From positions 62,001-126,000 of the forward strand of contig JAFKMU010000040.1 in NCBI GenBank assembly GCA_017305195.1: DNA of 64,000 nt, written 5' to 3'. Positions within the stretch are counted from its first letter, which is position 1, and each line of letters begins with the position of its first letter. Both the position numbers and the translations under genes were made by a program. Below the pieces are notes generated by a model that was not told where the DNA came from, did no database searches, and worked only from the letters and a program-made list of their open reading frames with translations. The DNA is from Verrucomicrobiota bacterium (lineage in GTDB: Bacteria > Verrucomicrobiota > Verrucomicrobiia > Chthoniobacterales > Terrimicrobiaceae). This document shows, in pieces, positions 8,285 through 17,588 of the stretch.

Positions 8285-10392
8285 AGGAACAACGAGGTAG
8301 TCTGATAGACCGCCACGGCGGCTACCCAGGCCAGGGCGGTCATGTAGACAAAAGTGAGGACGGCATAACGGGCGCCCACTTCCCGGGCAATGACCACCAG
8401 GGTCGATGAGCATTGCATGCAAAAGGCAAAGAAGACCATGATGGCGAGGGCGACCGGGAGAGTAAATACGGGCTGGCCCTTGTGCGGACCATCCGGCCAG
8501 CGCTCCGCCCGCAGCGCATCAGCGAGGGCGCCATCGGAGTCCTCCACGTCGCCGCCGAGGCGGTAGATGATTCCCAGGGTGGAGACGATCACCTCGCGAG
8601 CCGGGAAGCTCGCCAGGACGCCGACAGTGATCTTCCAGTCAAAGCCCGCCGGGGCAAAGATCGGCTGCAGGGCGTGGCCCGCGCGACCGAGGAAACTCTG
8701 CTCGATCTGCTCGGCCTGCACGACGGGATCTGCACCTTCCTCATGGGCTCCCTGCTTGTGCGGGAAGTAGAGCAGCGCCCAGATGATCACGCTGATCACC
8801 ACAATGATGGTACCCGCACGCTGGAGGAATTCCTTCCCACCCATCCACATGCGCCAGAGCACGTCCTTGGGGACAGGGAACCGGTAGGGCGGCATCTCCA
8901 TGATGAAGGGCTGGCTCGGCGTCTTGAAAATGAAACGGTTGACCAACCAGGCCAGGGGCAGGGCCACGAACAACCCGAGCATCTGCGCCCCAAAGAGCGT
9001 AAGCGACGCTGCCCCGACACCCCATACCGGCTCGATAAAGGCTCCGATGAGCAGCAGGTAGACCGGGAGACGCGCCGAGCAGCTCATCAATGGAGCCACC
9101 AGGACGGTGACCAGCCGGGCGCGGGGGTTCTCGATCGTTCGGGTGGCAAAGATGCCCGGGACCGCGCAGGCGTAGCTGGAGAGCAGCGGGACAAAGCTCT
9201 TTCCGTTGAGCCCGCACCAGCCAAACAGCTTGTCCATGAGGAAGGCGGCGCGCGCCATGTAACCCGTGTCTTCCAGCAGGGAGACAAAGAAAAAGAGGAG
9301 GAAAATCTGCGGCAGGAATACGACCACGCCCCCCGCTCCGGCGATGATGCCGTCGCAGACCAGCGATTGAAACACCGGGACCGGGGCGAGGAAATTTCCA
9401 ACGACTTCACCCAGCCAGGAAAACAGCGAATCGATCAGATCCATCGCTGGCCCCGACAGCGTGTAGATGGCCTCGAAGACCAGGAACATCAGACCCGCGA
9501 AAATCAGCAGACCGAAAAACCGATGCGTCAGGATCGAATCGATGCGCCCCGTCATCTGGATCTGGGCATGATTGTCCGCCCGGGTGACACCATCCAGGAG
9601 TTCGGAGATGAACTTCTGGAAAACCACCATCTCGACGGAATACGGATCGGCGCCCTCCTCCCGGATCGGCGCCCGTCCCTTTTCCACGAGCTCCTTGCGT
9701 TCACCATCGGGGCATCCAACGAGATCGAGATAGGACGAACGATGATCAAAGAGTATGCGGCGGAGTTCCGCATCGGAGAGATGGATATTGGTCTTGAGCT
9801 GATGCCTCAGGACGTTAGTCGCAGCCTGCACATACTCCGGCCACTGCGGAGTCCGCAGAAAAACGGGAGTCTCCAGGCACTCCCCGATCGCGCTATAGAG
9901 TCCATCCAGCCCCTGCCCTTTGCGGGCGGAGATCGGAATCACCGGCACGCCCAGCCGCTGGCTTAGGAGCGTCGCGTTCACCGCCTGGCCCGAGGCGATC
10001 ACCTCGTCCATGAAGTTGAGCGCGATGATCAGCGGAACCCCGAGGTCGGCAATCTGGCAGGCCAGTTGCAGGCTGCGAGCCAGTTGGCGGGAATCAACCA
10101 CGCAAATGGTGAGATCGGGGATCTCTTCACCGCGACCGGAAAGGACATCGGAGGAGATTCGTTCGTCGGGCGAACTCGCCGCCAGCGAGTAAGAGCCGGG
10201 AAGATCGAGAACATTGATCTCCCTGCCATCGAGGATCATGCGCCCCGATTTCTTGGCGACGGTGACGCCAGGATAGTTGCCGATACGCTGGCGGGACCCC
10301 GTGAGGCGGTTGAATAACGTGCTCTTGCCCGTATTTGGATTACCGATAAGCGCGACAGTCGCGATCCCGGTGGCAGCGCGGCGATTTCCCAT
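8281..10392 (-). CDS. feoB: Ferrous iron transporter FeoB
   Basis: A 703-residue inner-membrane Fe(II) transporter with an N-terminal G domain. The G1 loop GNPNTGKST, G3 DLPGSYS, and G4-type NFMD are visible within the first 135 residues, followed by a linker, then a polytopic membrane domain with two gate-like repeats (e.g. LPQIFLLFFFVSLLEDTGYMARAA and PREVIVSTL-like FPAREVIVSTL). Length is within the usual range for FeoB. It follows feoA by 8 bp. Fourth gene in an operon that starts with two radical SAM proteins, an uncommon arrangement. Confidence 0.97.
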   Translation of the reverse strand: MGNRRAATGIATVALIGNPNTGKSTLFNRLTGSRQRIGNYPGVTVAKKSGRMILDGREINVLDLPGSYSLAASSPDERISSDVLSGRGEEIPDLTICVVDSRQLARSLQLACQIADLGVPLIIALNFMDEVIASGQAVNATLLSQRLGVPVIPISARKGQGLDGLYSAIGECLETPVFLRTPQWPEYVQAATNVLRHQLKTNIHLSDAELRRILFDHRSSYLDLVGCPDGERKELVEKGRAPIREEGADPYSVEMVVFQKFISELLDGVTRADNHAQIQMTGRIDSILTHRFFGLLIFAGLMFLVFEAIYTLSGPAMDLIDSLFSWLGEVVGNFLAPVPVFQSLVCDGIIAGAGGVVVFLPQIFLLFFFVSLLEDTGYMARAAFLMDKLFGWCGLNGKSFVPLLSSYACAVPGIFATRTIENPRARLVTVLVAPLMSCSARLPVYLLLIGAFIEPVWGVGAASLTLFGAQMLGLFVALPLAWLVNRFIFKTPSQPFIMEMPPYRFPVPKDVLWRMWMGGKEFLQRAGTIIVVISVIIWALLYFPHKQGAHEEGADPVVQAEQIEQSFLGRAGHALQPIFAPAGFDWKITVGVLASFPAREVIVSTLGIIYRLGGDVEDSDGALADALRAERWPDGPHKGQPVFTLPVALAIMVFFAFCMQCSSTLVVIAREVGARYAVLTFVYMTALAWVAAVAVYQTTSLFL

Positions 10393-10400
10393 ATTTTCCC

Positions 10401-10706
10401 TTAAGCAGCAATTTCGTCCTCAATCTCGACCAGCCGAGCCTCGGCTCGCCGGAGACAGAGCAGACACCCCGGGATCTTGATCATCAGCGGATCACCCAGC
10501 GGAGCGGAGCGAACAAATTGCAGAGCGCAGCCCGGGACGAGCCCGAGGGACATCAAGCGCTGTCCCATGCCCTCATCGTGATGGATGGCGGTTACCTTCG
10601 CCTGCTCGCAGGGAGCCAGGTCGTTCACCGTGCGACGGCGCTTCGGGTTTTCCAAAGCCGACGGGGGAACGGCTGGTTCCGTATTATGCTGCGAGCGTTT
10701 CTTCAT
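10401..10706 (-). CDS. feoA: FeoA-domain protein
   Basis: A 101-residue cytosolic SH3-like accessory protein for FeoB. The FeoA domain spans roughly residues 26-98 with the typical GMGQRLMSLGLVPG segment. A charged 25-residue N-terminal extension precedes it. The ATG at 10706 lies inside the end of the upstream radical SAM gene (23-bp overlap), which suggests coupling; the longer frame starting at 10784 is further inside that gene and less likely. Confidence 0.93.
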   Translation of the reverse strand: MKKRSQHNTEPAVPPSALENPKRRRTVNDLAPCEQAKVTAIHHDEGMGQRLMSLGLVPGCALQFVRSAPLGDPLMIKIPGCLLCLRRAEARLVEIEDEIAA

Positions 10707-11856
10707 CGGTAAGGTAACAGCCGGGATCAGTGGCCCATGGGTCGTTATGCACCTGCGCGGCGCGAACCCGGAAGCCGCCGCCACAGACTTTTTGGAATCT
10801 GCACGATCCGCAACGACCTTTCAATCTCGGCAATCGATCCCGAAGGCCGGTGAGAAGTTCGTCTTTGGAGTTCGTCCAAATCTCGCTGAAACGGCGGTCG
10901 CGCACGTTGCCGATCGTATGGGTCTGCCAGAACTGGTCGGGGTGGACATTGCCCTGGCTGTCGATGTTGGCGATGCCGACGCCCGAGCTGTTGGCTCCGC
11001 CGCCGTTCCACTGCATGAGCTTGAAGGCATCCTCGGCGCGAGAGGGATCCTCCTCTTGAAGACGAAGGTAGAGGTAGGCCCCATCGGCAGGCTGATCCAC
11101 GGTGAGCACCTCGCGCTCAATCCCTTTACTCTGCCAGACCTTGATCCGGTCGAGGATCTTGTCGAGCGCCATGCGGGTGCGCTCCGGCTCGACGAGCTGG
11201 AGGTTCGATCCGCGACCGCTAAAGACGAGGTGGTAGAAGCATACGCGCGGGATGTCGTAGTCCTCGATGAACTTCAGGACATTGTCGAGGTCGTCGATAT
11301 TGTTGCGGGAAAGCGTGAGGCGGAGGCCGGATTTCTGCCCGATCTTCTGGCAGTTCTTGAATCCCTCCACGGCACGCTCGAAGGCTCCGACGCGTCCGCG
11401 GAACTTGTCATGCACCTTGCCGATCCCATCGAGCGAGATGCCGACGTAGCGGCAGGACATCTGGCGGAGGCTGAAAACCGCCGGGCGCGAGAGCAGCGTG
11501 CCATTGGTCGAAAGGGTGAAGGGCAATCCCCGCTTGGCGGCATACCGGGCCAGCGAGAAAAAGTCCTGCCGGATCATCGGCTCGCCGCCGGAAAGAAGCA
11601 CGGCGGGAACTCCGAAATCGGCCAGATCATCAATGACGCCCTTGCATTCCTCAAAGGAAAGCTCGCCGTCGTAGTTCTGGTTGCACGAGTCCGAGTAGCA
11701 ATGCATGCAGGAGAGATTGCACCGGCGGGTGATGTTCCATACGACCACGGGACGACGTTCCCGGGCGGAAGCAAAGGGCCGATGATGACCGGTGCCGTAA
11801 CGCAAGCCGTCGGCCGGCTGGCTGGCCCCGAGATAGAGACGGGTGAGATTGATCAT
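10684..11856 (-). CDS. Radical SAM/SPASM protein, AhbC/NirJ-like
   Basis: A 390-residue radical SAM enzyme. The 4Fe-4S/SAM motif CNLSCMHC gives C46, C50, C53; a C-terminal SPASM-type cluster region contains CGSCRFQKVCGG and further Cys near residue 380. The N-terminus (MINLTRLYLG..LRYG) and overall sequence resemble 12,18-didecarboxysiroheme deacetylase AhbC/NirJ proteins of alternative heme or heme d1 synthesis; this is recognition by eye. It overlaps the upstream radical SAM gene by ATGA (start 11856) and feoA by 23 bp. No siroheme pathway genes are in the window, so a tetrapyrrole role is unproven; iron- or peptide-related chemistry is also possible. Confidence 0.82.
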   Translation of the reverse strand: MINLTRLYLGASQPADGLRYGTGHHRPFASARERRPVVVWNITRRCNLSCMHCYSDSCNQNYDGELSFEECKGVIDDLADFGVPAVLLSGGEPMIRQDFFSLARYAAKRGLPFTLSTNGTLLSRPAVFSLRQMSCRYVGISLDGIGKVHDKFRGRVGAFERAVEGFKNCQKIGQKSGLRLTLSRNNIDDLDNVLKFIEDYDIPRVCFYHLVFSGRGSNLQLVEPERTRMALDKILDRIKVWQSKGIEREVLTVDQPADGAYLYLRLQEEDPSRAEDAFKLMQWNGGGANSSGVGIANIDSQGNVHPDQFWQTHTIGNVRDRRFSEIWTNSKDELLTGLRDRLPRLKGRCGSCRFQKVCGGGFRVRAAQVHNDPWATDPGCYLTDEETLAA

Positions 11857-12890
11857 TCCTGCGGTTTGGGTTGGTAGGTGCAGAGAGGTTCCTCGGCGAA
11901 CGGGTCGCCGCGAAGAGCAAAGGCGCGGGCGCGCGATCCGCCGCAAAGCGTGCGATAATCGCAGCGACCGCATTTGCCCTTGAGCGCGGTGGGATTGCGC
12001 AGGGAACGGAAAAGGGGCGACTCGCGGTAAATCTGAAGCAGCGGCAACCGGCGAACGTTACCTGCGGAAACCGGCAGAAACCCGCTCGGGCAAACCTCGC
12101 CGCGATGCGAAACGAAAACGAATCCGCGTCCGTCATTGGTTCCGCCAACATGCGGACGCTCCAATCCGGCGCGTTCGGCCTGCTGGAGCTGGATGCGGCG
12201 ATATTGTGGCGCCTCCGTGGTCTTGATCGCGAAGGGAACCCGGCGGGAAAGCTCGCAGAGTTTGTTCAGGAGCGCCTCGGCCTGCTTCGGCTCTGGCAGC
12301 TGATAGACATCCGCGCGACCGGTCGGCACCACCATGAAGATGCTCCAGACCGATGGCTTCAGGCTCTCGACCAGAGCCGCCATCGCGTCGAACTCCTCAT
12401 AGTTCTGAGCCGTGATGGTCGTATTGATCTGAAACGGAATGCCCGCCTTGCGCGTGGCCTCGATGCCCTGCATCGTCCACTCCCAGGCGCGCTTCACACC
12501 ACGAAAGGTGTTGTGCGTTTCCTCCGTGGCCCCATCGAGGCTGAAGGACAGGCAGGCGAGCCCGGCCTCGGCAAGAGCTTCAAAATCGAGGGCCAGCATA
12601 TCCGGCGTGGCGCTGGGGCTGAGGGCGACCCGCAGGCCGCGACTGGCGGCGTGGGCGACGAGTTCGAGGAGGTCCGGCCTCCGGGAGGGATCCCCTCCGC
12701 TGAAAATGAAAAACCGTGGGGCGATGTCTGCTACGTGGTCGATGAGGGTCCGGGCTTCGTTCGTGTCCAGTTCAAGCGGATCGCGCTTGGGCTGGGCCTC
12801 CGCACGGCAGTGAGTACAAGCCAGCCGGCAGGCCCGGGTCATCTCCCACACGACCACTTCCGGGCGATCGCAGTAAGAGATCCAATTCAT
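11853..12890 (-). CDS. Radical SAM/SPASM protein, TIGR04053-like
   Basis: A 345-residue radical SAM enzyme with CRLACTHC (C21, C25, C28) and a C-terminal CGRCDYRTLCGGSRARAFA SPASM-like motif ending with Cys in EEPLCTY. The pattern GGDPSRRPDL, SLDGATEETH and FVSHRGEVCPSGFLP matches the TIGR04053 family, related to AhbD-type enzymes; its reaction is not established. First gene of the feo operon. The annotated ATG at 12890 is the only usable in-frame start, because a TGA lies three codons upstream, yet it has no well-placed ribosome binding site: the strong one sits 19 bases away and is aimed at an out-of-frame ATG at 12903. Confidence 0.83.
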   Translation of the reverse strand: MNWISYCDRPEVVVWEMTRACRLACTHCRAEAQPKRDPLELDTNEARTLIDHVADIAPRFFIFSGGDPSRRPDLLELVAHAASRGLRVALSPSATPDMLALDFEALAEAGLACLSFSLDGATEETHNTFRGVKRAWEWTMQGIEATRKAGIPFQINTTITAQNYEEFDAMAALVESLKPSVWSIFMVVPTGRADVYQLPEPKQAEALLNKLCELSRRVPFAIKTTEAPQYRRIQLQQAERAGLERPHVGGTNDGRGFVFVSHRGEVCPSGFLPVSAGNVRRLPLLQIYRESPLFRSLRNPTALKGKCGRCDYRTLCGGSRARAFALRGDPFAEEPLCTYQPKPQE

Positions 12891-12907
12891 AAGACGAAAT
12901 CATACGG

Positions 12908-12918
12908 CACCTCCTCTT
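12908..12918 (-). promoter_or_regulatory. Strong Shine-Dalgarno before an out-of-frame ATG
   Basis: On the minus strand the sequence AAGAGGAGGTG ends 6 bases from ATG at 12903, ideal spacing, but that ATG opens a frame of only 43 codons overlapping the radical SAM gene. The true gene start (12890) is 13 bases further. This suggests a translated leader with reinitiation, or an indel in the sequence. Confidence 0.6.
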
Positions 12919-12926
12919 GAGGCGAC

Positions 12927-12943
12927 AATAAGTTTTTCTTATT
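12927..12943. promoter_or_regulatory. Candidate operator of the feo operon
   Basis: A perfect inverted repeat AATAAG-(5)-CTTATT lies in the AT-rich stretch upstream of the operon, about 25 bases before the Shine-Dalgarno. Its position fits a metal-responsive repressor (Fur or DtxR type), but it does not match the standard Fur box; binding is an inference. Confidence 0.4.
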
Positions 12944-12986
12944 TTTTGAAATCCAATCTCATTCGCAGGATTTCCGAGACTGGAGA

Positions 12987-14579
12987 TCACTTCTGATTTT
13001 CGCCAAAATTTCGCTGCAAATGCTTGATCAGCAAGCTCATGTCCGAAGCCACACCGCGATAGGAAATAATTCCGTCCGGGCGGATGAGATAGCAGGCGCC
13101 GCCCGATCCCACGGAGTACGCCTTGTGGGCCTCCCCCCGGCGGTCGATGAAGACCGAGTCGCCGGCATTTCCCTCCCGGAAGATCCGGATCACCCGGACG
13201 AAGCCCGGTAATTCCGCTGGGACAATGGCGTTGCCGAAGATCAACAGCTGAAACCGGCCGTCGCCCTTCCAGAGAGAGTGGAGCCGGGTCTGGGCTCCGC
13301 TGCGTTTCCGCAGTCCCCAGGCGTCCGGGGCTCGCTCTCCGGCGTGCGGAGCGCCGCTGAACCAGCCCAGATGCCCCTCCTCGACGATGGCGCTATCGCG
13401 GTAGGAGACATCCAGCATGCTCACCGTCTCGGCCATGGCATCGCCCATGCCGATCAACCCGACGAAGCGGATGACGTGATTGCGCATCTCGACGGATAGC
13501 GACGAGTGAAGGTCCGCCATGCGAGTGGCGGGACCGACGCGCTCAAGCAGTTTGCGGGCATTGCCGTGGCGCTCGATCTGGTAGCTGGCGAGCAACCCCT
13601 CTCCGCCGAACCCTTGGAGGACGGAGGCCAGCTTCCAGGCGAGGTTTACCGCGTCCTGGATGCCCGTATTCATCCCCTGCCCGCCTACCGGGCTGTGGAC
13701 ATGCGAAGCGTCGCCTGCGATGAAGACGCGGCCCTTCTTCATGGATGGGCTGAGCCGCGTATTGATGGCAAAGGGGCTGATCCAGACCGGATCGTACATC
13801 GGGATGCGGGAGCCGAACCGCGCTAGGATGATGTCGCTGATCTCGGCCAGCCCCAGCTTCTCCGCATCGCGCATGGTCATGCCGGAGACGTTGAGAATCA
13901 CCCTCCAGCGATTGTCATTGAGCGGCGCGATGAAAATCAAACCAGTCCGCCCGAGATAGGCAAACAACTCATCCGCGGGCTGCTCCCAGCTGATCTTGAC
14001 GTCGGCGGTGATCCAGACCGTATCCAAGGTCTCTCCCTCGAGATGCAGCTTCATGGCGGCGCGCACCGCACTGTGCGCACCATCAGCTCCGATAACATAG
14101 CGGAACGAGGCCGCCTCCAGGGCGCCCGTCTCCTGGCGCAGCCGCACGGAAACCGCCGAGTCCGTCTCGTCATAGGCGAGAAACTCCGTCCCGCGCTCCA
14201 CCTTCACCCCGCAGCCGGCGAGATGGCGCTCCAGGATCGCCTCGGTATGCGACTGATCCAGGCCCAGCATGAAGGGATAGGCCGTGGGCAGCTTGTCCAG
14301 GCGGGGGTGAAGGAGTTCTATATTGCCCTCTCCCACGATATTGGCTCCATGCACCCGGACTCCCGCGGCGAGAAAGTCATCAATGATCCCCAGCCGCTCA
14401 AAGTGCTCCAGGGTGCGGGCGTGAATGATCGCCGCCCGGGACTGTCGCATGGGCGCAGCGAGGCGATCCACGATACGCACGCCCACCCCGGCCTGCGCCA
14501 GCGAGAGGGCTGCGGTAAGTCCGGTCGGTCCTGCACCCACGATCAAGACATCCGCGGGGGACAACGCTGTCTGACTCAT
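12987..14579 (-). CDS. FAD-dependent aromatic-type monooxygenase (PHBH family)
   Basis: A 530-residue class A flavoprotein monooxygenase. The FAD-binding GxGxxG is at residues 15-20 (GAGPTG), the second motif GDASHVHSPVGGQGMN near 290 is the classic GD/FAD-ribityl motif, and a C-terminal thioredoxin-like extension (about 390-525) is as seen in phenol-hydroxylase-like members. It likely hydroxylates an aromatic or polyketide-like substrate using NAD(P)H. ATG 14579 was chosen because it directly precedes the FAD domain. It is a stand-alone gene between the feo operon promoter region and a divergent small membrane protein; no degradation cluster is adjacent. Confidence 0.9.
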   Translation of the reverse strand: MSQTALSPADVLIVGAGPTGLTAALSLAQAGVGVRIVDRLAAPMRQSRAAIIHARTLEHFERLGIIDDFLAAGVRVHGANIVGEGNIELLHPRLDKLPTAYPFMLGLDQSHTEAILERHLAGCGVKVERGTEFLAYDETDSAVSVRLRQETGALEAASFRYVIGADGAHSAVRAAMKLHLEGETLDTVWITADVKISWEQPADELFAYLGRTGLIFIAPLNDNRWRVILNVSGMTMRDAEKLGLAEISDIILARFGSRIPMYDPVWISPFAINTRLSPSMKKGRVFIAGDASHVHSPVGGQGMNTGIQDAVNLAWKLASVLQGFGGEGLLASYQIERHGNARKLLERVGPATRMADLHSSLSVEMRNHVIRFVGLIGMGDAMAETVSMLDVSYRDSAIVEEGHLGWFSGAPHAGERAPDAWGLRKRSGAQTRLHSLWKGDGRFQLLIFGNAIVPAELPGFVRVIRIFREGNAGDSVFIDRRGEAHKAYSVGSGGACYLIRPDGIISYRGVASDMSLLIKHLQRNFGENQK

Positions 14580-14719
14580 GCGCGAAGTTTTCTCTCCCCC
14601 GGGCGGGCGAAGCAAGACAACGCGCACATGGACTTTCCCATTTTTGGAAAAAATCGCCCGCGCAGCCTCACAGAAAGAGGCTGGTCGAGGAGGAGGATTT
14701 TCTTTAAGCAACGAGAGGC

Positions 14720-15010
14720 ATGCAATACTTCTTCGCTCTCTTCATCCTGCTTTTCTGCGTTCCCGCCTACTTTGCCCCGGCGCATCTCGTCCGCCCGTTC
14801 GCTTATTTTGCCATCCTCTCCCTGATCATCGGAGTCATCGCCTGCGCCTGGCCCGCGCTCATGCCCAAGGGATTTCTGGAAAGCAATCCCTGGGCGGTCA
14901 ATTCGCCGCTCCAACCCGAGATCTCCATGGTCGTCGGAGGAGTGTGTCTGCTCTTTGGCATTGGGCTGTTCCTCGCCCTGGGCTGCCGCCGTTTTCTGAA
15001 GAAACGCTAG
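14720..15010 (+). CDS. Small three-helix membrane protein
   Basis: A 96-residue protein made almost entirely of hydrophobic segments (about 2-23, 25-47 and 68-90) ending in a basic tail RRFLKKR. No known family recognised. It is divergent from the flavin monooxygenase gene, 140 bases away, and 47 bases upstream of the GYF/YIP1 protein. The start ATG at 14720 has AGAGG just upstream. Confidence 0.7.
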   Translation: MQYFFALFILLFCVPAYFAPAHLVRPFAYFAILSLIIGVIACAWPALMPKGFLESNPWAVNSPLQPEISMVVGGVCLLFGIGLFLALGCRRFLKKR

Positions 15011-15057
15011 GCAAGGTTGACCCTGGCAAGGACATCGTGTAACCCCGCCCCTGTCTC

Positions 15058-15921
15058 ATGTTCCGCATTCACATCGCCCGCAACAGGCAGCCCCTCGGTC
15101 AGTTCTCCCCGGAAGAAGTCTCGGAGGGCCTGAAGACCGGGCGCTTCCTGCCGACTGACCTCGCCTGGCGTGAGCCGATGGATGCATGGAAGCCGCTGGG
15201 AGAGTTCGACGATCTCCCGGAGGTCGCCGATCCCGATCCCGAGCTGGCTCCCCCTTTCCCCGTCGTGGAAACTGTCCTGCCAGCCACGCCGGAACCCGCC
15301 TGGGAGCGCGCCGCCACGCTGGGCTTCTGGAAAGCGCTGGTGGAGACCTTCCGGCAGATCTTCGCCGCTCCGGTCCAGACATTCCGAGCCTCGGCCATTA
15401 CACCGGGGTACAGACGTCCGCTGCTCTTCTTCACCCTCATCGCGACGCTCGCGATCTGGGTGGCATTTCTCTATCGCGTCGCCATCGGGCAGGTGAATCC
15501 CGAGGCGCTCGCCCCGACCATCCCCAAGGGGATGTCGCAATCGGATTTTCTCTGGAGCCAGGCCTCGGTGCTGCCGCTGGTCCCCCTGCTCGTCATGATC
15601 GGCGCTGCGATCTCGGCAGCGGTCTTCCATGGCCTGCTTTCCGTGATGGGCGGCGCGACCAAATCGTTTGAAGCGACGTTCCGGGCGTTTTGCTATGCGG
15701 GTGGAGCGGCCTCGCTGGTCCAGTTCATCCCGGTCTGCGGGGGGATGCTGTTTTTCTTCCTCTTTTCCATCCTGATGGTCATCGCCCTGAGGGAGACCCA
15801 CCAGGTTTCCACCGCCAAGGCGACGATCGGCGTGGTCATTCCCATGCTCTTCTGCTGCGGCCTGATGCTCGGCCTGACCGCTCTCGTCATCGGCCTGGCG
15901 CCTCAGGCGCTCGCTAAATAA
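15058..15921 (+). CDS. GYF_2-YIP1 membrane protein
   Basis: A 287-residue protein. Residues 1-60 (IHIARNRQPLGQFSPEEVSEGLKTG...) form a GYF_2-type domain, followed by an acidic/proline linker and four or more predicted helices (about 120-285) resembling the YIP1 domain. Such fusions are common in Verrucomicrobiota and Planctomycetota; the function is unknown, perhaps peptide recognition at the membrane. It is convergent with the WalJ-like gene and overlaps its 3' end by 8 bases. Confidence 0.82.
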   Translation: MFRIHIARNRQPLGQFSPEEVSEGLKTGRFLPTDLAWREPMDAWKPLGEFDDLPEVADPDPELAPPFPVVETVLPATPEPAWERAATLGFWKALVETFRQIFAAPVQTFRASAITPGYRRPLLFFTLIATLAIWVAFLYRVAIGQVNPEALAPTIPKGMSQSDFLWSQASVLPLVPLLVMIGAAISAAVFHGLLSVMGGATKSFEATFRAFCYAGGAASLVQFIPVCGGMLFFFLFSILMVIALRETHQVSTAKATIGVVIPMLFCCGLMLGLTALVIGLAPQALAK

Positions 15922-16693
15922 GGCCGAAAACCGGGCTCGGCCTGTCCTGCCCAGCGCAGTAGAGGGAAGCGGCCCGACCGCGGGTTTCCAGCGTGGTGCG
16001 CACGCAGGTCTCGGCGAGATCGGGGGAGTTGCAGTCCCGGCTGAGGTGCCCGAGGATGACGTGCCGCAGATCCGGGGCGTCGAGTTCGTCGATCACGCGG
16101 GCGGCGGCGGCATTGGAGAGATGCCCGTGCCGGGATTGAATGCGCTGCTTCACCGACCAGGGCCGGCGCATGTCCTGCTGGAGAAGCTGCTCGTCGTAGT
16201 TCGTCTCGATGAGGAGCGCCTGGATGCCCTTGAGCACGTCAAAGACATTCCGGGTGGCGTAACCGAGATCGGTCAGCACCCCGAGGCATGCTCCATGGGC
16301 CGAGATGCGAAACCCGACCGGGTCCGCCGCGTCGTGAGGCACCTGGAATGGCAGGATCGTGAACTCGTTCAGGGAAAACGCGCAGCCATTCTGAAAAAAC
16401 CGCCAGTTTGCATGAGGGAAACCGGTATCGGACATCGCGCGGGCCGTCATCGGATTGCAATACACGGGGAAATTGCAGCGATTCAGGAGCACCTTGAGCC
16501 CGCCGCAATGGTCCTGATGCTCGTGCGTCAGCAGCACACCGGAGAGATCCTCCAACCGCACGCCGCAGGCATCGAGCCGTATGGAGAGCTGTTTCGCGCT
16601 CAGCCCGGCATCGACCAGGAACGCGCTGGAAGCACTGCGGACGAGCATCGAGTTGCCCGCGCTGCCACTACCAAGTGTGATCACCTCAAACAT
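15914..16693 (-). CDS. WalJ/YycJ-like MBL-fold hydrolase
   Basis: A 259-residue metallo-beta-lactamase-fold protein with N-terminus [17 protein letters not shown], the signature of the YycJ/WalJ branch, and the metal motif HEHQDH (H57, H59, D61, H62). YycJ-type proteins are nucleases linked to mismatch repair or cell-wall stress in Firmicutes; the role here is inferred only. ATG 16693 was chosen because it starts the fold; the longer frame overlaps thyA. It is divergent from thyA with a 100-base gap. Confidence 0.88.
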   Translation of the reverse strand: MFEVITLGSGSAGNSMLVRSASSAFLVDAGLSAKQLSIRLDACGVRLEDLSGVLLTHEHQDHCGGLKVLLNRCNFPVYCNPMTARAMSDTGFPHANWRFFQNGCAFSLNEFTILPFQVPHDAADPVGFRISAHGACLGVLTDLGYATRNVFDVLKGIQALLIETNYDEQLLQQDMRRPWSVKQRIQSRHGHLSNAAAARVIDELDAPDLRHVILGHLSRDCNSPDLAETCVRTTLETRGRAASLYCAGQDRPSPVFGLI

Positions 16694-16793
16694 CCGCCCC
16701 AATATATGGTGCCGCCAGCCATGCGAGACCAGCAGGTTTTCCAAAGATTTTTTTCGCATCCTCCGGTCGGACCGTGCATCCTTTTTCCACCCT

Positions 16794-17588
16794 ATGCAGC
16801 AATACCACCGCCTGCTCCGTCTCGTTCTCGAAGAGGGCAAATACAAGTCCGACCGGACGGGCACGGGTACGTACTCGGTCTTTGGAGCGCAGGAGCGCTT
16901 TGACCTGCGCGACACCTTTCCCCTGCTCACCACCAAGAAGCTCCACCTCCGCTCCATCATTCACGAGCTGTTGTGGTTCCTCCAGGGCGACACCAATGTC
17001 ACCTATCTGCGCGACAACAAAGTGACCATCTGGGACGAATGGGCGGACGAAAAAGGCGATCTGGGACGCGTCTATGGAGCGCAGTGGAGGGATTGGCGCA
17101 ATTCGCAGGGCCAGTCCGTCGACCAGATCGCGGAGGTCATCGACCAGATCCGCAAAAACCCGGACAGCCGCCGCCTGATCGTCTCGGCCTGGAACCCTGG
17201 CGAAATTTCCCAGATGGCGCTCGCGCCCTGCCATGCGCTGTTTCAATTCTACGTGCAGGATGGCGAGTTGAGCTGCCAGCTTTACCAGCGCAGCGCCGAC
17301 CTGTTCCTCGGCGTACCGTTCAACATCGCATCGTATGCCCTGCTCACCCTCATGGTTGCGCAGGTCTGCGACCTCCAGCCTGGAGAATTTGTCCACACCT
17401 TCGGCGACCTGCATCTGTACTCCAATCATCTCGACCAGGCGCGCGAGCAGCTCAGCCGTGACTTTCGCCCCCTGCCCCGCATGAAACTGAACCCGGCGGT
17501 GAGGGAGATCGGAGATTTCCGTTACGAGGACTTCACGCTGGAAGGCTACGACCCGCATCCAGCAATCAAGGCGCCCATTTCCGTATGA
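16794..17588 (+). CDS. thyA: Thymidylate synthase ThyA
   Basis: Cytosolic enzyme that methylates dUMP to dTMP using methylene-tetrahydrofolate. The 264-residue length equals that of E. coli ThyA. The active-site cysteine motif [12 protein letters not shown], the folate/dUMP-binding [18 protein letters not shown] segment and the DRTGTGT loop near the N-terminus are all intact. ATG 16794 fixes the standard N-terminus ([15 protein letters not shown]). It overlaps folA by ATGA, a natural pairing because ThyA produces the dihydrofolate that FolA recycles. Confidence 0.98.
   Translation: MQQYHRLLRLVLEEGKYKSDRTGTGTYSVFGAQERFDLRDTFPLLTTKKLHLRSIIHELLWFLQGDTNVTYLRDNKVTIWDEWADEKGDLGRVYGAQWRDWRNSQGQSVDQIAEVIDQIRKNPDSRRLIVSAWNPGEISQMALAPCHALFQFYVQDGELSCQLYQRSADLFLGVPFNIASYALLTLMVAQVCDLQPGEFVHTFGDLHLYSNHLDQAREQLSRDFRPLPRMKLNPAVREIGDFRYEDFTLEGYDPHPAIKAPISV

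Noticed and set aside
12772-12903. 43-codon leader frame opened by the ATG at 12903
   Set aside because: It has an ideal ribosome binding site but overlaps a conserved enzyme and looks random, so it is reported only as a regulatory oddity.
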